Assembly: GCA_900546515.1 (NCBI GenBank)
Contig: URDG01000036.1
Location: forward strand, 1-25,810
Source of the DNA: an uncultured Eubacteriales bacterium
GTDB taxonomy: Bacteria; Bacillota; Clostridia; Oscillospirales; Oscillospiraceae
DNA: 25,810 bases
Direction of reading: 5' to 3'
Shown: positions 1 to 7,378 of the stretch, in pieces
Layout: each line of letters starts with the position of its first letter
How positions within the stretch are numbered: the first letter of the stretch is position 1
The notes under the pieces: generated by a model
What the model was told of the DNA's origin: nothing
The model's input: only the letters and a program-made list of their open reading frames with translations
The model's database searches: none
Translations under genes and position numbers: made by a program

Positions 1-220
1 GCTTTTCATTGCCTGAACGCATTTCTGCTCCGGCAAAACTGCCTGCACCTGACAGTGATGGATTTTTGTGTGATTTTTGGTTTTTGAGTCGCAGACGGGC
101 TGACGCCCGTCAAGGCGAAAAGGACAAAAAGCACCGGAAAGACACGCTGTCAGGCGTGTGTGCTCTTATCAATTGATGGTAACCTATTTCAATCAATTAC
201 ACGAAAAGGACGGCTACATA
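1..220 (+). other. Leader/intergenic region before the SSB-like gene, with three small hairpins
   Basis: No gene can be supported here. Frame 1 is open from the window edge to a TGA at 85-87, which could be the tail of an upstream gene, but the short peptide resembles nothing I recognise. Three inverted repeats are visible: GGCA/TGCC at 33-44, GACGGGC (94-100) with GCCCGTC (105-111), and ACACGC (142-147) with GCGTGT (154-159). They lie ahead of the ribosome binding site at about 204-210, so they could form a structured leader, or the 94-111 stem could end an upstream transcript. I do not recognise a known riboswitch. Confidence 0.35.
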
Positions 221-841
221 ATGGACATGATCTCCCCCAATAATTACGTGAAGCTCTGCGGCGTTATGGCCGGCAGGCCCGTTTACTCCCATTCCAGCCG
301 GGGGCAGCAATTCTATACCTTCCCCCTTGAGGTGCTGCGTCTTTCGGGCAACAGCGACACTCTCAACATAATAGTAAGACCGGAGCAGCTTGAAGGCGTG
401 GAAGCCGCCGAGCGCGAAAAGCTCTGCGTCGTCGGTCAGCTGCGTACATTCAACAACCGCCGCGGTGAGGGAGCAAAGCTCGTTATAACGGTGTTTGCCC
501 GTGAGCTTTCGCTGTGCAGCGACGACGACTGCAATCTTGTGCAGCTCAGCGGCACGCTGTGCAAAGCGCCGAACCTGCGGTGCACGCCTATGGGCCGCGA
601 CATATGCGATCTCATGCTGGCCGTCAACAGGCATTACGGGCGCTCCGACTACCTCCCGTGCATCTGCTGGGGCATGAAGGCGCGCGAGGCCGCCGCTTGG
701 ACAGTCGGCACCCGGCTCAGTCTCGTGGGACGTATCCAGAGCCGCCGCTACATAAAGCTCTGCGACGAGGGCGCTATGGAGAAGACCGCGTTCGAGGTAT
801 CCGTGACCGAGATAGAGGAGCTTGAGAATGACGGAAAATAG
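221..841 (+). CDS. Single-stranded DNA-binding (SSB-like) protein with two OB folds
   Basis: The 206-residue product reads as two consecutive OB-fold domains. The first is divergent (about residues 1-95). The second (about 105-200) looks like a true SSB fold, with VQLSGTLCKAPNLR, a DLMLAVNR strand and a closing GTRLSLVGRIQSR strand. A role in binding single-stranded DNA is inferred from the fold. The product lacks the acidic DDDIPF-type tail with which housekeeping SSB proteins recruit partners; it ends in EELENDGK. It is therefore probably an accessory paralogue rather than the main SSB. The start is placed at the ATG at 221, which has AAAAGGA about 10 bases upstream. The in-frame ATG at 158 has no good site, and translation from it would cross the hairpin at 142-159. 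Confidence 0.72.
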   Translation: MDMISPNNYVKLCGVMAGRPVYSHSSRGQQFYTFPLEVLRLSGNSDTLNIIVRPEQLEGVEAAEREKLCVVGQLRTFNNRRGEGAKLVITVFARELSLCSDDDCNLVQLSGTLCKAPNLRCTPMGRDICDLMLAVNRHYGRSDYLPCICWGMKAREAAAWTVGTRLSLVGRIQSRRYIKLCDEGAMEKTAFEVSVTEIEELENDGK

Positions 842-940
842 CCGTATATACAAGCTTTCACGGTTCATTGAGAACCTTTGTCGAAGCTGTTGACCGCCCT
901 TTGTTTTTGAGTTATGTTAACTTCAGGAGGTGGTCCCATA

Positions 941-1480
941 TTGAAAAGACCCATACTTTTTTTCTTTGCCCTGCTGCTCACCGGAGCGGCAAATCTCAGG
1001 CTGTGCTGCCGTCTGGAGCTCGACGGCCGGCAGCTTGGAGGTCTGTATTCGCTGCGAAGCGCCGCGGCCGGAGAGCGCACGGCGCAGCGCGCCGCAGAAG
1101 AGATCATGCCGGGAGACGCCGAGACGCCGCGCTTTACGCGCCGCTACTGTCTTTCCCTCTCCCATCCTTCCTCCGACGTAAGTGTGCTGACAGACGCGCT
1201 TCTCTGCGCGACGCCCGGAATTTCTTCCGCCTGCGAGGTCAGGGCCAACGGCGAGCGTCTCGGCTGCGTTGAGAGCCGGGCAATATTGCTCGAGCGCCTG
1301 CATGAATATCTGTACACACGCCTGCCGGACGGCGTTTCTGCCGCGCGTCTCGACTGCACCATGGATCTTGACGGCGTATACACACGTTCGGCGCTGGTCA
1401 GCGGCTACTGCGAAATGCTTGAACGCATAACGGGCGCCGTGCCGGTGATCTACACGCTGGATTGGGCGCAATCCGCGTAG
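941..1480 (+). CDS. Small secreted or membrane-anchored protein of unknown function
   Basis: I do not recognise a named family. The predicted 179-residue product starts with KRP followed by a hydrophobic stretch (ILFFFALLLTGAANL), which is a signal peptide or membrane anchor. The rest is soluble, rich in Ala, Arg and Cys, and predicted outside the membrane. Residues after the anchor (RLELDGRQLGGLYSLRSAA) loosely recall the start of G5/M23 wall peptidases of Clostridia, where a 'DG..VG' strand precedes a helix, but no catalytic domain follows. The start is taken as the TTG at 941 because a strong AGGAGG lies at 925-930. An ATG at 914 has no ribosome binding site and would place charged and glycine residues before the signal. 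A possible promoter, TTGACC (890-895) and TATGTT (913-918), sits very close to the start. Confidence 0.6.
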   Translation: MKRPILFFFALLLTGAANLRLCCRLELDGRQLGGLYSLRSAAAGERTAQRAAEEIMPGDAETPRFTRRYCLSLSHPSSDVSVLTDALLCATPGISSACEVRANGERLGCVESRAILLERLHEYLYTRLPDGVSAARLDCTMDLDGVYTRSALVSGYCEMLERITGAVPVIYTLDWAQSA

Positions 1481-1528
1481 CTGCCGGACAAATGCGCACG
1501 GCCGCAGCCGCGCGGCAGACAGACGCAG

Positions 1529-1560
1529 AACATCCCGGACTCTGGTAAGTCCGGGATGTT
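1529..1560. terminator. Convergent hairpin between + and - genes
   Basis: A perfect 12-bp inverted repeat (AACATCCCGGAC at 1529-1540, GTCCGGGATGTT at 1549-1560) has an 8-base loop. It lies between the + gene ending at 1480 and the - operon ending at 1582, so it can serve both. On the + strand GTTTATT follows; the U tract is imperfect on both sides. Confidence 0.75.
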
Positions 1561-1581
1561 GTTTATTGCAGTATTCTGTTT

Positions 1582-2070
1582 TCAGCCCTGTTCGACATCC
1601 GTACCATCGTCGCCCATGTACATCGAGAACTCATCGGTGACAACCTCTTCATCCTCCGGCTGAGCTTCCTCAGTCGAGATGAATTCGGACATCCACGCAT
1701 CCTCGGGAAGTCCGGCCATGAGACCGGGGAGATTGACGATGAGGCCGTCCTTATCATAGGGAAGCTTGATGCTGTAGGTCTCTTCCGTCTCTGTGCCGCC
1801 CTTTTCCTGCGTGACCTTGAGCTCCATCTTGAAGTTCGCGCCGATGCAGATGGATGAGCCGCGCTCCTTATCATAGAGCTTTGCGACGCGCTCGCCGCCG
1901 ACGTACACCTCGACCTTATATGGCGTATCGTAGGTGACGCCGTCGTACTCGAGCTTCTTATTGTCAAAATACACGGTGTGGCCGCGGCCGAGGAAGTACA
2001 TCAGCACGGCGATCCCGATGAGGACGAGGACGGTGGCAAGCCTTATGAAAAATCTCTTTTTATCTTTCAT
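1582..2070 (-). CDS. Small membrane-anchored acidic protein, last gene of the ABC transporter operon
   Basis: The 162-residue protein begins with a basic stretch (MKDKKRFFIR) and one transmembrane helix (about residues 10-27, ATVLVLIGIAVLMYFLGRG), then a soluble domain probably outside the cell. That domain looks beta-rich (YDGVTYDTPYKVEVYVGGERV). The C-terminal 35 residues are strongly acidic. Its start overlaps the stop of the permease gene by 4 bases (ATGA), so it is translationally coupled to the transporter and very likely belongs to it. The function is unknown. It is not a substrate-binding protein, being too short and lacking a lipobox. An accessory or assembly subunit facing the binding protein is one guess; the only support is gene position and topology. 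Confidence 0.75.
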   Translation of the reverse strand: MKDKKRFFIRLATVLVLIGIAVLMYFLGRGHTVYFDNKKLEYDGVTYDTPYKVEVYVGGERVAKLYDKERGSSICIGANFKMELKVTQEKGGTETEETYSIKLPYDKDGLIVNLPGLMAGLPEDAWMSEFISTEEAQPEDEEVVTDEFSMYMGDDGTDVEQG

Positions 2071-3203
2071 CCCTGTTCCTCCTGCTCACGCTGGAGCTGC
2101 TGCCCAAGCATACTCTTCTGCTTGCGCTTCTTCGTCTCATACATGATGAGCGCGACGGTGATGACCGCATACGACACGAACACACGGAAGTACTCGCCGA
2201 TCATCGAGTCGCCGGTTATCTTTGCGCCGGCGGAGGGGGCGACGATGAACATCGTGTGGAAGAGGATAACGCCGAGGAACACGTTGCCGATGGACGCCCT
2301 GTCAACGGATGCGCCGCCGACGAGCAGCGCCGCGATGCAGAACATGCCTATCTGCGAGTGTGAGGAATACGTGGCGATGTTGCCCATATTCTGGAGGTAG
2401 ATTATCATTCCGAAGCCGGAGAACACGGTGGACATGACAATGGAGATTATCCTTGTACGCTCGACCTTGATGCCGGCGTCGCGCGCGACCTCCATATCCT
2501 GTCCGACAGCGCGCATATCCTGACCGAGCTTGGTCTTTCTGAACCAGACGATGAACAGGCAGAAGAGCGCGATGATGATGAAGGTGAGCACGGGGATCTT
2601 CACGCCGCCGACGTTGACGGCCAGAAGGTTATCCAGACACTGGCGCATGTTGAGAAGACTGACGGTATTTCTGATGCCGTAGCCGCGCGGCAGCTTGAGA
2701 GAGAAGTGCTTTATTGGTATCAGCGGGCCCATCATGTAAAGCACAATGAGCTGATACACGCCGTTGATGAAGAAGCTTATGATATAGCTGGTTATCATCT
2801 CGCGGCCCTTGGACATGTTCAGCAGCTTGCCGCAGAGCATACCAAGGAGGATGGAGAACGGGATGGAGAGGATCATCGCCAGCACGACGCCGGGGATGCC
2901 CCAGACCTGCCAGTCCGCCACGAGGATAAGCGCGATCTCACCGGCCATTGCGCCGAGAGTCATGCCGAAGTTAAGGCCCATGCCGGCCATTATCGGGAAA
3001 AGCAGGCAGAGGATGAGGAAGATGTTCCTGCCCATACGGGTGACTATCTCATTGAGAAGATAGCTGACAGAGAAGCCGGAAATGGGGATGCAGACGATGC
3101 AGATGAGCACGAACATCAGCGGCACGGAGTTATTCTGGGCAAAGCGCAGAAGCTTCTTGCCGAAGGAGACACCGTCGGATTTTTTCTCTTTATTTTTCAT
3201 CAT
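2067..3203 (-). CDS. ABC transporter permease (ribose/nucleoside-type, BPD_transp_2 family), second subunit
   Basis: The 378-residue polytopic protein has about 8-10 hydrophobic segments. It carries the family's GLNFGMTLGAMAGEIALI membrane motif near residues 77-94 and the cytoplasmic AVGQDMEVARDAGIKVERTR coupling loop near residues 232-251, which contacts the ATPase. The N-terminus is a soluble basic stretch (MMKNKEKKSDG). It forms the membrane channel together with the permease encoded just upstream. Starts overlap: its first codons fall on the stop of the preceding permease (4 bases), and GGAGGG lies about 7 bases before the start. The substrate cannot be read from the permease sequence. 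Confidence 0.9.
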   Translation of the reverse strand: MMKNKEKKSDGVSFGKKLLRFAQNNSVPLMFVLICIVCIPISGFSVSYLLNEIVTRMGRNIFLILCLLFPIMAGMGLNFGMTLGAMAGEIALILVADWQVWGIPGVVLAMILSIPFSILLGMLCGKLLNMSKGREMITSYIISFFINGVYQLIVLYMMGPLIPIKHFSLKLPRGYGIRNTVSLLNMRQCLDNLLAVNVGGVKIPVLTFIIIALFCLFIVWFRKTKLGQDMRAVGQDMEVARDAGIKVERTRIISIVMSTVFSGFGMIIYLQNMGNIATYSSHSQIGMFCIAALLVGGASVDRASIGNVFLGVILFHTMFIVAPSAGAKITGDSMIGEYFRVFVSYAVITVALIMYETKKRKQKSMLGQQLQREQEEQG

Positions 3204-4276
3204 TTCGATCCCTCCGTCTTTCTCGTCAGAGCGTAGAGGATCATACCGTTGGAGATAATTATCCTTATGACTTCGCTCATATCCATGTGGATCATGGAGT
3301 TCATAACTGTCGGCGTCATGGTGACGATGCCCTGGAAGAGGAACGTGCCGATGACGACGTTGGCGATGGACGCCTTATTGACGGACGCGCCGCCGATAAG
3401 GATGGCGGAAACAGCGGGCAGAGCCATGTAGAAGGGCGCGGTATATATCTGGATGAAGCCGAAGCCCTGCTCATAAACGAGGATGCCGACCGCGGCGAGC
3501 CAAGTGCTCATCACGACGGAGAGCATACGCATCTTGTCCACATTCACGCCCGCGGCCTTTGCAAACGTCGGATTGGAGCCGACGGCCGTCATGGCGGTGC
3601 CCGTCTTGGTGTGGAGGAAGGCCCACATGAGGAAGGCAAGCAGCGCAAAGAACAGCAGCGTACCAGTCGGGATGGAGAGGTTGCCGATATTGATCTGGAG
3701 GAAGTTTGCGAGGACCTTATCGTAGAAGCCCTCAAGGGATATCGTCGTCCTTAGGCCCTTGCCTGCGAAGCCCCAGACCATCGTCGGGCTTTTATACGGC
3801 AGCAGCAGCCACATCATGCACATGAAGGAGACGGAGGAGAAGCCGACATATGTCGCTATCATCATCTCGCCGCCCTTTATCTTGTTGAGGAGCCAGCCGT
3901 AGCCCGCGCCGAGGATGAGGGCGAAGGGCGTGGCGATAACGATGGCCATGACGAAGCTCATAGGCCCCGTGAAGCCGAACTCAATGGAGAGCGTCGCGCC
4001 AAGCAGGCCGGAGATGATGCCCAGCGGCAGGCCGAAGTTAAGGCCGCAGCCGGAGTGCACCATGGGGACCATCGCAAGCACCAGCACAGCGTTCCAGCTG
4101 AAACGGTTGATGGTGTTGGTTATCTGCGTGGCAAAATCCGCGCCGACGAGCGGGGCGGCAATGAACAGAAGCAGCAGGAACGCGGCAATGATAAGGCGCG
4201 GGAGGCCGAAGGAGCTGCCCGCAGCTTTTACCCTGTCCATAAACGTGGCGTTTTCGCCGGATAATTTACTGTTCAT
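3200..4276 (-). CDS. ABC transporter permease (ribose/nucleoside-type, BPD_transp_2 family), first subunit
   Basis: The 358-residue integral membrane protein is homologous in plan to the next gene: GLNFGLPLGIISGLLGATL at about 78-96, a cytoplasmic AVGSNPTFAKAAGVNVDKMR coupling loop at about 231-250, and a final GGASVNKASIANVVIGTFLF segment. The downstream permease has the matching GGASVDRASIGNVFLGVILF, so the two are diverged paralogues that most likely form a heterodimer. The start has GAGGTGG about 6 bases upstream. It follows the ATPase gene by 9 bases and overlaps the next permease by 4, which indicates one transcript. Confidence 0.9.
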   Translation of the reverse strand: MNSKLSGENATFMDRVKAAGSSFGLPRLIIAAFLLLLFIAAPLVGADFATQITNTINRFSWNAVLVLAMVPMVHSGCGLNFGLPLGIISGLLGATLSIEFGFTGPMSFVMAIVIATPFALILGAGYGWLLNKIKGGEMMIATYVGFSSVSFMCMMWLLLPYKSPTMVWGFAGKGLRTTISLEGFYDKVLANFLQINIGNLSIPTGTLLFFALLAFLMWAFLHTKTGTAMTAVGSNPTFAKAAGVNVDKMRMLSVVMSTWLAAVGILVYEQGFGFIQIYTAPFYMALPAVSAILIGGASVNKASIANVVIGTFLFQGIVTMTPTVMNSMIHMDMSEVIRIIISNGMILYALTRKTEGSK

Positions 4277-4285
4277 CCTTCCACC

Positions 4286-5875
4286 TCACTTTACCTGACT
4301 GACCATGAGCATACCGAACTCTTCGGACGGCTCAGACGCGGGGAGAATACCGGCGATTCTGCCGCCGGAAACGATAGCGATGCGGTCGCATATCTGGCGC
4401 AGCTCCTCAAGCTCGGAGGAGATCATGACGACGGTGACGCCGGACTCGCGGTTGAACTTCTTCAGCGCATCGAGCACGAGCGCCTTCGCGCCGACGTCTA
4501 TGCCGCGCGTAGGCTCCGACACGAAGAGGAACTTCGGCTCAAGCGCGAAGGCCTTCGCAAGGCAGACCTTCTGCTGGTTGCCGCCGGAAAGCTCCCTCGC
4601 CTTCTGCTTGGAGCCGGTGCATTTGATTTTCAGCTCGTCTATGTATTTATCGGTGATATCGCCGATGGCCTTCTCGTCGCGCCATTTGATGAGGCCGCCG
4701 AGATACTTCTTGAGGAACTTGTTCTGCACCTGCATTGCGGGGAAGGCGACGTTCCACTCCAGCGTCTCGTCAAGCAGCAGGCCGACGCCGCGCCTGTCCT
4801 CAGACACGAAAGCGATGTTGGCGTCAAGGCAGCTTCTCGGACTGTTGAGGGGGATAGGCTTACCGTCAAACTCGACGGTGCCGCCGGCCTCATAAAGACC
4901 CATGACGCCGTTGGGTATGCCGAGCTTGCCCTGTCCCGCGAGACCGCCGATGCCGAGGATCTCGCCTTCTTTCACATCGAGGCTGACATTGCGCACTATC
5001 TCGCCCGGCATATCGACCCAGAGCTTTCTGATGCTCATAATGGTCTTTGCATCGGGCAGTTCTCTTATATCCACGTTGGCGGCAGTATTCACGTTTCTGC
5101 CGACCATCCATTTAGTAATCTCAGTTACATTGGTCTCTTTCGCCGGAACGTCCTTGACAACGTAGCCGTCGCGCATGACCACGACCTTGTCGCACACAGA
5201 CAGTATCTCATGCAGCCTGTGTGTGATGAAAATGACAGCTATCCCCTTCTGGGACATGCTTCTGATGGAATCGAGCAGAGCCTCCGCTTCCTTCTCGGTC
5301 AGAACTGCGGTCGGCTCGTCAAGAATAAGGAGCTTGAGGTTGTCCTTGCTCAGCTCACGGGCGATCTCGGTGAACTGCTTATGCCCGACGGGCATATCGT
5401 TTATGACCATTGCGGGATCTATGGAAAAGCCCATCTTGTCGATGGCAGCCGCCGCACGCCCGTTCATTTCATTATAATCAAGGGTATTCAGCCTGTCGCC
5501 GAACACCTGAGAAATCACATTTGTTTTCTTCGGCTCTCTGTTGAGCAGAATGTTTTCAGTGGCCGTGAAGCCGGGGATCAGAGAAAACTCCTGATGGACC
5601 ATGCCGATGCCCGCGGCAAGCGCGTCAAACGGCGTGGAGAAATTGACCTTCTCCCCGTTTATGAGCACGTCGCCGCCGTAGCCGCCCGTTTCCCTGATAA
5701 CGTCCATTCCGAAAAGAATCTTCATGAGGGTGCTTTTACCGGCACCGTTTTCCCCGACAAGACCGAGAACCTCGCCCGCCTGCAGCGTGAGGTTGATATC
5801 CGTGAGGACCTGGTTGCCGAAAAAGTCCTTCTTGATGTTTTTCATCTCCAGCAAAGGAGCTGTTCCGTTTATCAT
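4286..5875 (-). CDS. ABC transporter ATPase with two fused nucleotide-binding domains (RbsA/MglA type)
   Basis: The 529-residue protein has two ATPase domains that complement each other. Domain 1 has an intact Walker A (GENGAGKST, about 41-49), Walker B (LLILDEPT, D186 and E187) and switch histidine (H219), but a degenerate signature (VGHKQ at 163-167 instead of LSGGQ). Domain 2 has a perfect signature (LSGGNQQK, 429-436) but a degenerate Walker A (GLAGQGKLG), Walker B (FLFVSEPT, Asp replaced by Ser) and no switch histidine (Ser487). Since each site is built from Walker A of one domain and the signature of the other, one site should be catalytic and one dead, as is common in this family. The start is placed at the ATG at 5875 with TAGGAT upstream; a TTG at 5884 sits on that site. 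It energises the two permeases encoded downstream. Confidence 0.92.
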   Translation of the reverse strand: MINGTAPLLEMKNIKKDFFGNQVLTDINLTLQAGEVLGLVGENGAGKSTLMKILFGMDVIRETGGYGGDVLINGEKVNFSTPFDALAAGIGMVHQEFSLIPGFTATENILLNREPKKTNVISQVFGDRLNTLDYNEMNGRAAAAIDKMGFSIDPAMVINDMPVGHKQFTEIARELSKDNLKLLILDEPTAVLTEKEAEALLDSIRSMSQKGIAVIFITHRLHEILSVCDKVVVMRDGYVVKDVPAKETNVTEITKWMVGRNVNTAANVDIRELPDAKTIMSIRKLWVDMPGEIVRNVSLDVKEGEILGIGGLAGQGKLGIPNGVMGLYEAGGTVEFDGKPIPLNSPRSCLDANIAFVSEDRRGVGLLLDETLEWNVAFPAMQVQNKFLKKYLGGLIKWRDEKAIGDITDKYIDELKIKCTGSKQKARELSGGNQQKVCLAKAFALEPKFLFVSEPTRGIDVGAKALVLDALKKFNRESGVTVVMISSELEELRQICDRIAIVSGGRIAGILPASEPSEEFGMLMVSQVK

Positions 5876-5902
5876 ATCTCTCAAATCCTACTCTAAAATG
5901 TC

Positions 5903-5924
5903 GGGGGAGGAATTTTCCTCCCCC
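5903..5924 (-). other. Hairpin between binding-protein and ATPase genes
   Basis: GGGGGAGG (5903-5910) and CCTCCCCC (5917-5924) form an 8-bp GC-rich stem with a 6-base loop in the 74-base gap. The transcript does not run into a strong U tract afterwards. Such hairpins after a binding-protein gene usually protect its mRNA or let only part of transcription pass, so that the binding protein is made in excess. That role is inferred from position. Confidence 0.65.
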
Positions 5925-5949
5925 TTTTAATCAAAGATAAAATGCCGTA

Positions 5950-7143
5950 TTACTTGATAGTGAAGTACTTCTCGGGAACCTCAACTGCGGTGGAGCCCAT
6001 GAAGTGGCCCGGGTCGCCCATGATGTAGGTATCCTGGTAGACGAGGAACACATTGTCAAGCTTGACACCGGTCTCGGCATTGGTGTAGTTGGAGCCGTTC
6101 CATGCGGCGTTCGGTGAGAACACCTGATAGGCCTTGGAGATATCGTCGATATCGGTCAGCTCGCTCTCGCCCTTGATGACGTTGAGCGCATGCTGTGCAA
6201 GACCAGCGGAAACGGTGTAGCCGTAGGAGTAGGCCCAGGTGCCGAAGTGGTCGGCGCCGCCCTTCTCGCAGATAGCCTGCTCGACCTTTGCAAGGATCTT
6301 CTCATAGTCGCCGGCCTCTTCGGTCAGGTCGATGCCCAGTGCACCGGGGTAGCCCATGGTGGGAGAGGGCAGGTCAGCCTCAATGAAGTATCCGCCGTAC
6401 TCGAGCAGCTGCTTGAGCAGAGGCTCGGTGTGAGCGTCGTTGGTGCAGAAGTAAGCGGCGTTCTGGCCGTACTTCTCGACCCACTCAGGAACCTTCTCAA
6501 GGATGTAAGCCTGTGCACCGGCAACACCGACGTCGGAAGTGGGGTCGGGAGCGGTCTCAAGGACGAACTGCATGCCGAACTCATCGCATGCCGCCTGCAT
6601 GATGGCAACACGGCGGCTCATGGTCTCGTAAGACATGTGGCGCGGGAAGGAGATGTGAACGAAGGTGTCGCAGCCCAGCTCGTGAGCGGTGCGGATGATG
6701 AGGTAGCCGCGGGCAACGAAGTCGTTGTTGCAGACGAGGTCGGCGGCAGAGCCGATCTCGGGCAGGTCCTCATGGGACTCACCGGCGATGCAGATGATGT
6801 CGGGGCGGCTTTCCTTGATGCGACGGAAAGCCTCGGTGGTGCCGGGAACGGCCTGGTTGACGATGATGGCCTTCATGGCGGGGTCGTCAGAGAGGTTGAC
6901 TATCGTCTGGATGGTGGTCTCAAGCTCTTCGGTGAAGTTGTCGGGGTAGATGGCCAGCTTGACCATGTCCTCGCCGTACATCGCCTGGAAGGCCTCCGCG
7001 CCGCGGCGGTCGTCCTCAGACTGGGAGACGGAGCCGGTGACTATACCGATATGGATGTCATCGCTCTTGGCAGAGCTGTTACCGCAGGCGCACAGTGCAA
7101 ACACCATGCACAGGGCAAGAAGCAGTGCTACGATTTTTTTCAT
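5950..7143 (-). CDS. Substrate-binding lipoprotein of the ABC transporter (DUF3798-like)
   Basis: The 397-residue protein has a lipoprotein signal peptide: MKK, a hydrophobic core, then the lipobox L17-C18-A19-C20, with Cys20 lipidated. The mature part starts with HIGIVTGSVSQSEDDRRGAE and has alternating strands and helices of a periplasmic-binding-protein fold (IVNQAVPGTTEAFRRIKE, YFCTNDAHTEPLLKQLL). From memory it matches the family Pfam calls DUF3798, whose ligand is not established to my knowledge; this was not searched. It is not a clear match to ribose (RbsB) or nucleoside (BMP) binding proteins. It should capture the substrate outside the membrane and deliver it to the two permeases. 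AAGGAGG lies 6 bases before the ATG. A consensus promoter and a structured leader precede it. The aldose epimerase gene next door makes a sugar or sugar-like ligand one possibility, but that is weak evidence. Confidence 0.8.
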   Translation of the reverse strand: MKKIVALLLALCMVFALCACGNSSAKSDDIHIGIVTGSVSQSEDDRRGAEAFQAMYGEDMVKLAIYPDNFTEELETTIQTIVNLSDDPAMKAIIVNQAVPGTTEAFRRIKESRPDIICIAGESHEDLPEIGSAADLVCNNDFVARGYLIIRTAHELGCDTFVHISFPRHMSYETMSRRVAIMQAACDEFGMQFVLETAPDPTSDVGVAGAQAYILEKVPEWVEKYGQNAAYFCTNDAHTEPLLKQLLEYGGYFIEADLPSPTMGYPGALGIDLTEEAGDYEKILAKVEQAICEKGGADHFGTWAYSYGYTVSAGLAQHALNVIKGESELTDIDDISKAYQVFSPNAAWNGSNYTNAETGVKLDNVFLVYQDTYIMGDPGHFMGSTAVEVPEKYFTIK

Positions 7144-7302
7144 GTTTGTCCTCCTTAAAAATTTCTATGTCTTTCCTCCGGTCTTCTCCCTCCGATTGTA
7201 CGAAGCCAGCGCCCATCACACTTTAATAAAAGTGTGAAAAAACAGGGCCCTGTTTTTTCGTCAAATACGTAAGCGGACATTTACGTCGTCAAGACATAAG
7301 CT
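7144..7302 (-). promoter_or_regulatory. Structured 5' leader of the transporter operon, candidate attenuator or operator
   Basis: From the predicted start of transcription near 7302 to the ATG is about 158 bases with three inverted repeats: ACGTAA/TTACGT (7267-7286), a perfect 24-bp palindrome (7236-7259) of A-run, CAGGGCCCTG and T-run, and CACACTTT/AAAGTGTG with a 4-base loop (7217-7236). The second and third abut, sharing the base at 7236. As RNA the palindrome can form a hairpin ending in a U run, like an intrinsic terminator placed ahead of the gene. As DNA the dyads could bind a regulator. It could also end read-through from the upstream aldose epimerase gene, which has no other obvious terminator. 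I do not recognise a known riboswitch. Confidence 0.6.
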
Positions 7303-7308
7303 TTGTTC

Positions 7309-7337
7309 ATTATACCGGGCTTTTCGGTCTGTGTCAA
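7309..7337 (-). promoter_or_regulatory. Consensus sigma-A promoter for the transporter operon
   Basis: On the - strand a perfect TTGACA (7332-7337) is followed, after exactly 17 bases, by a perfect TATAAT (7309-7314). It lies just after the end of the aldose epimerase gene, so the transporter has its own start. Such a strong core promoter usually implies control at a later step or by a repressor. Confidence 0.88.
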
Positions 7338-7378
7338 TACAGTAGCAGACTAAATAGACCGTATTAATGCATAAAAAA

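Noticed and set aside
1..220. A known riboswitch before the SSB-like gene
   Set aside because: Three small hairpins are present but none of the conserved cores I know (c-di-GMP, preQ1, THF, fluoride) can be recognised.
6190..7158. 322-codon + strand open frame opposite the binding-protein gene
   Set aside because: It is a codon-bias shadow; the - strand protein has a lipobox and a binding-protein fold.
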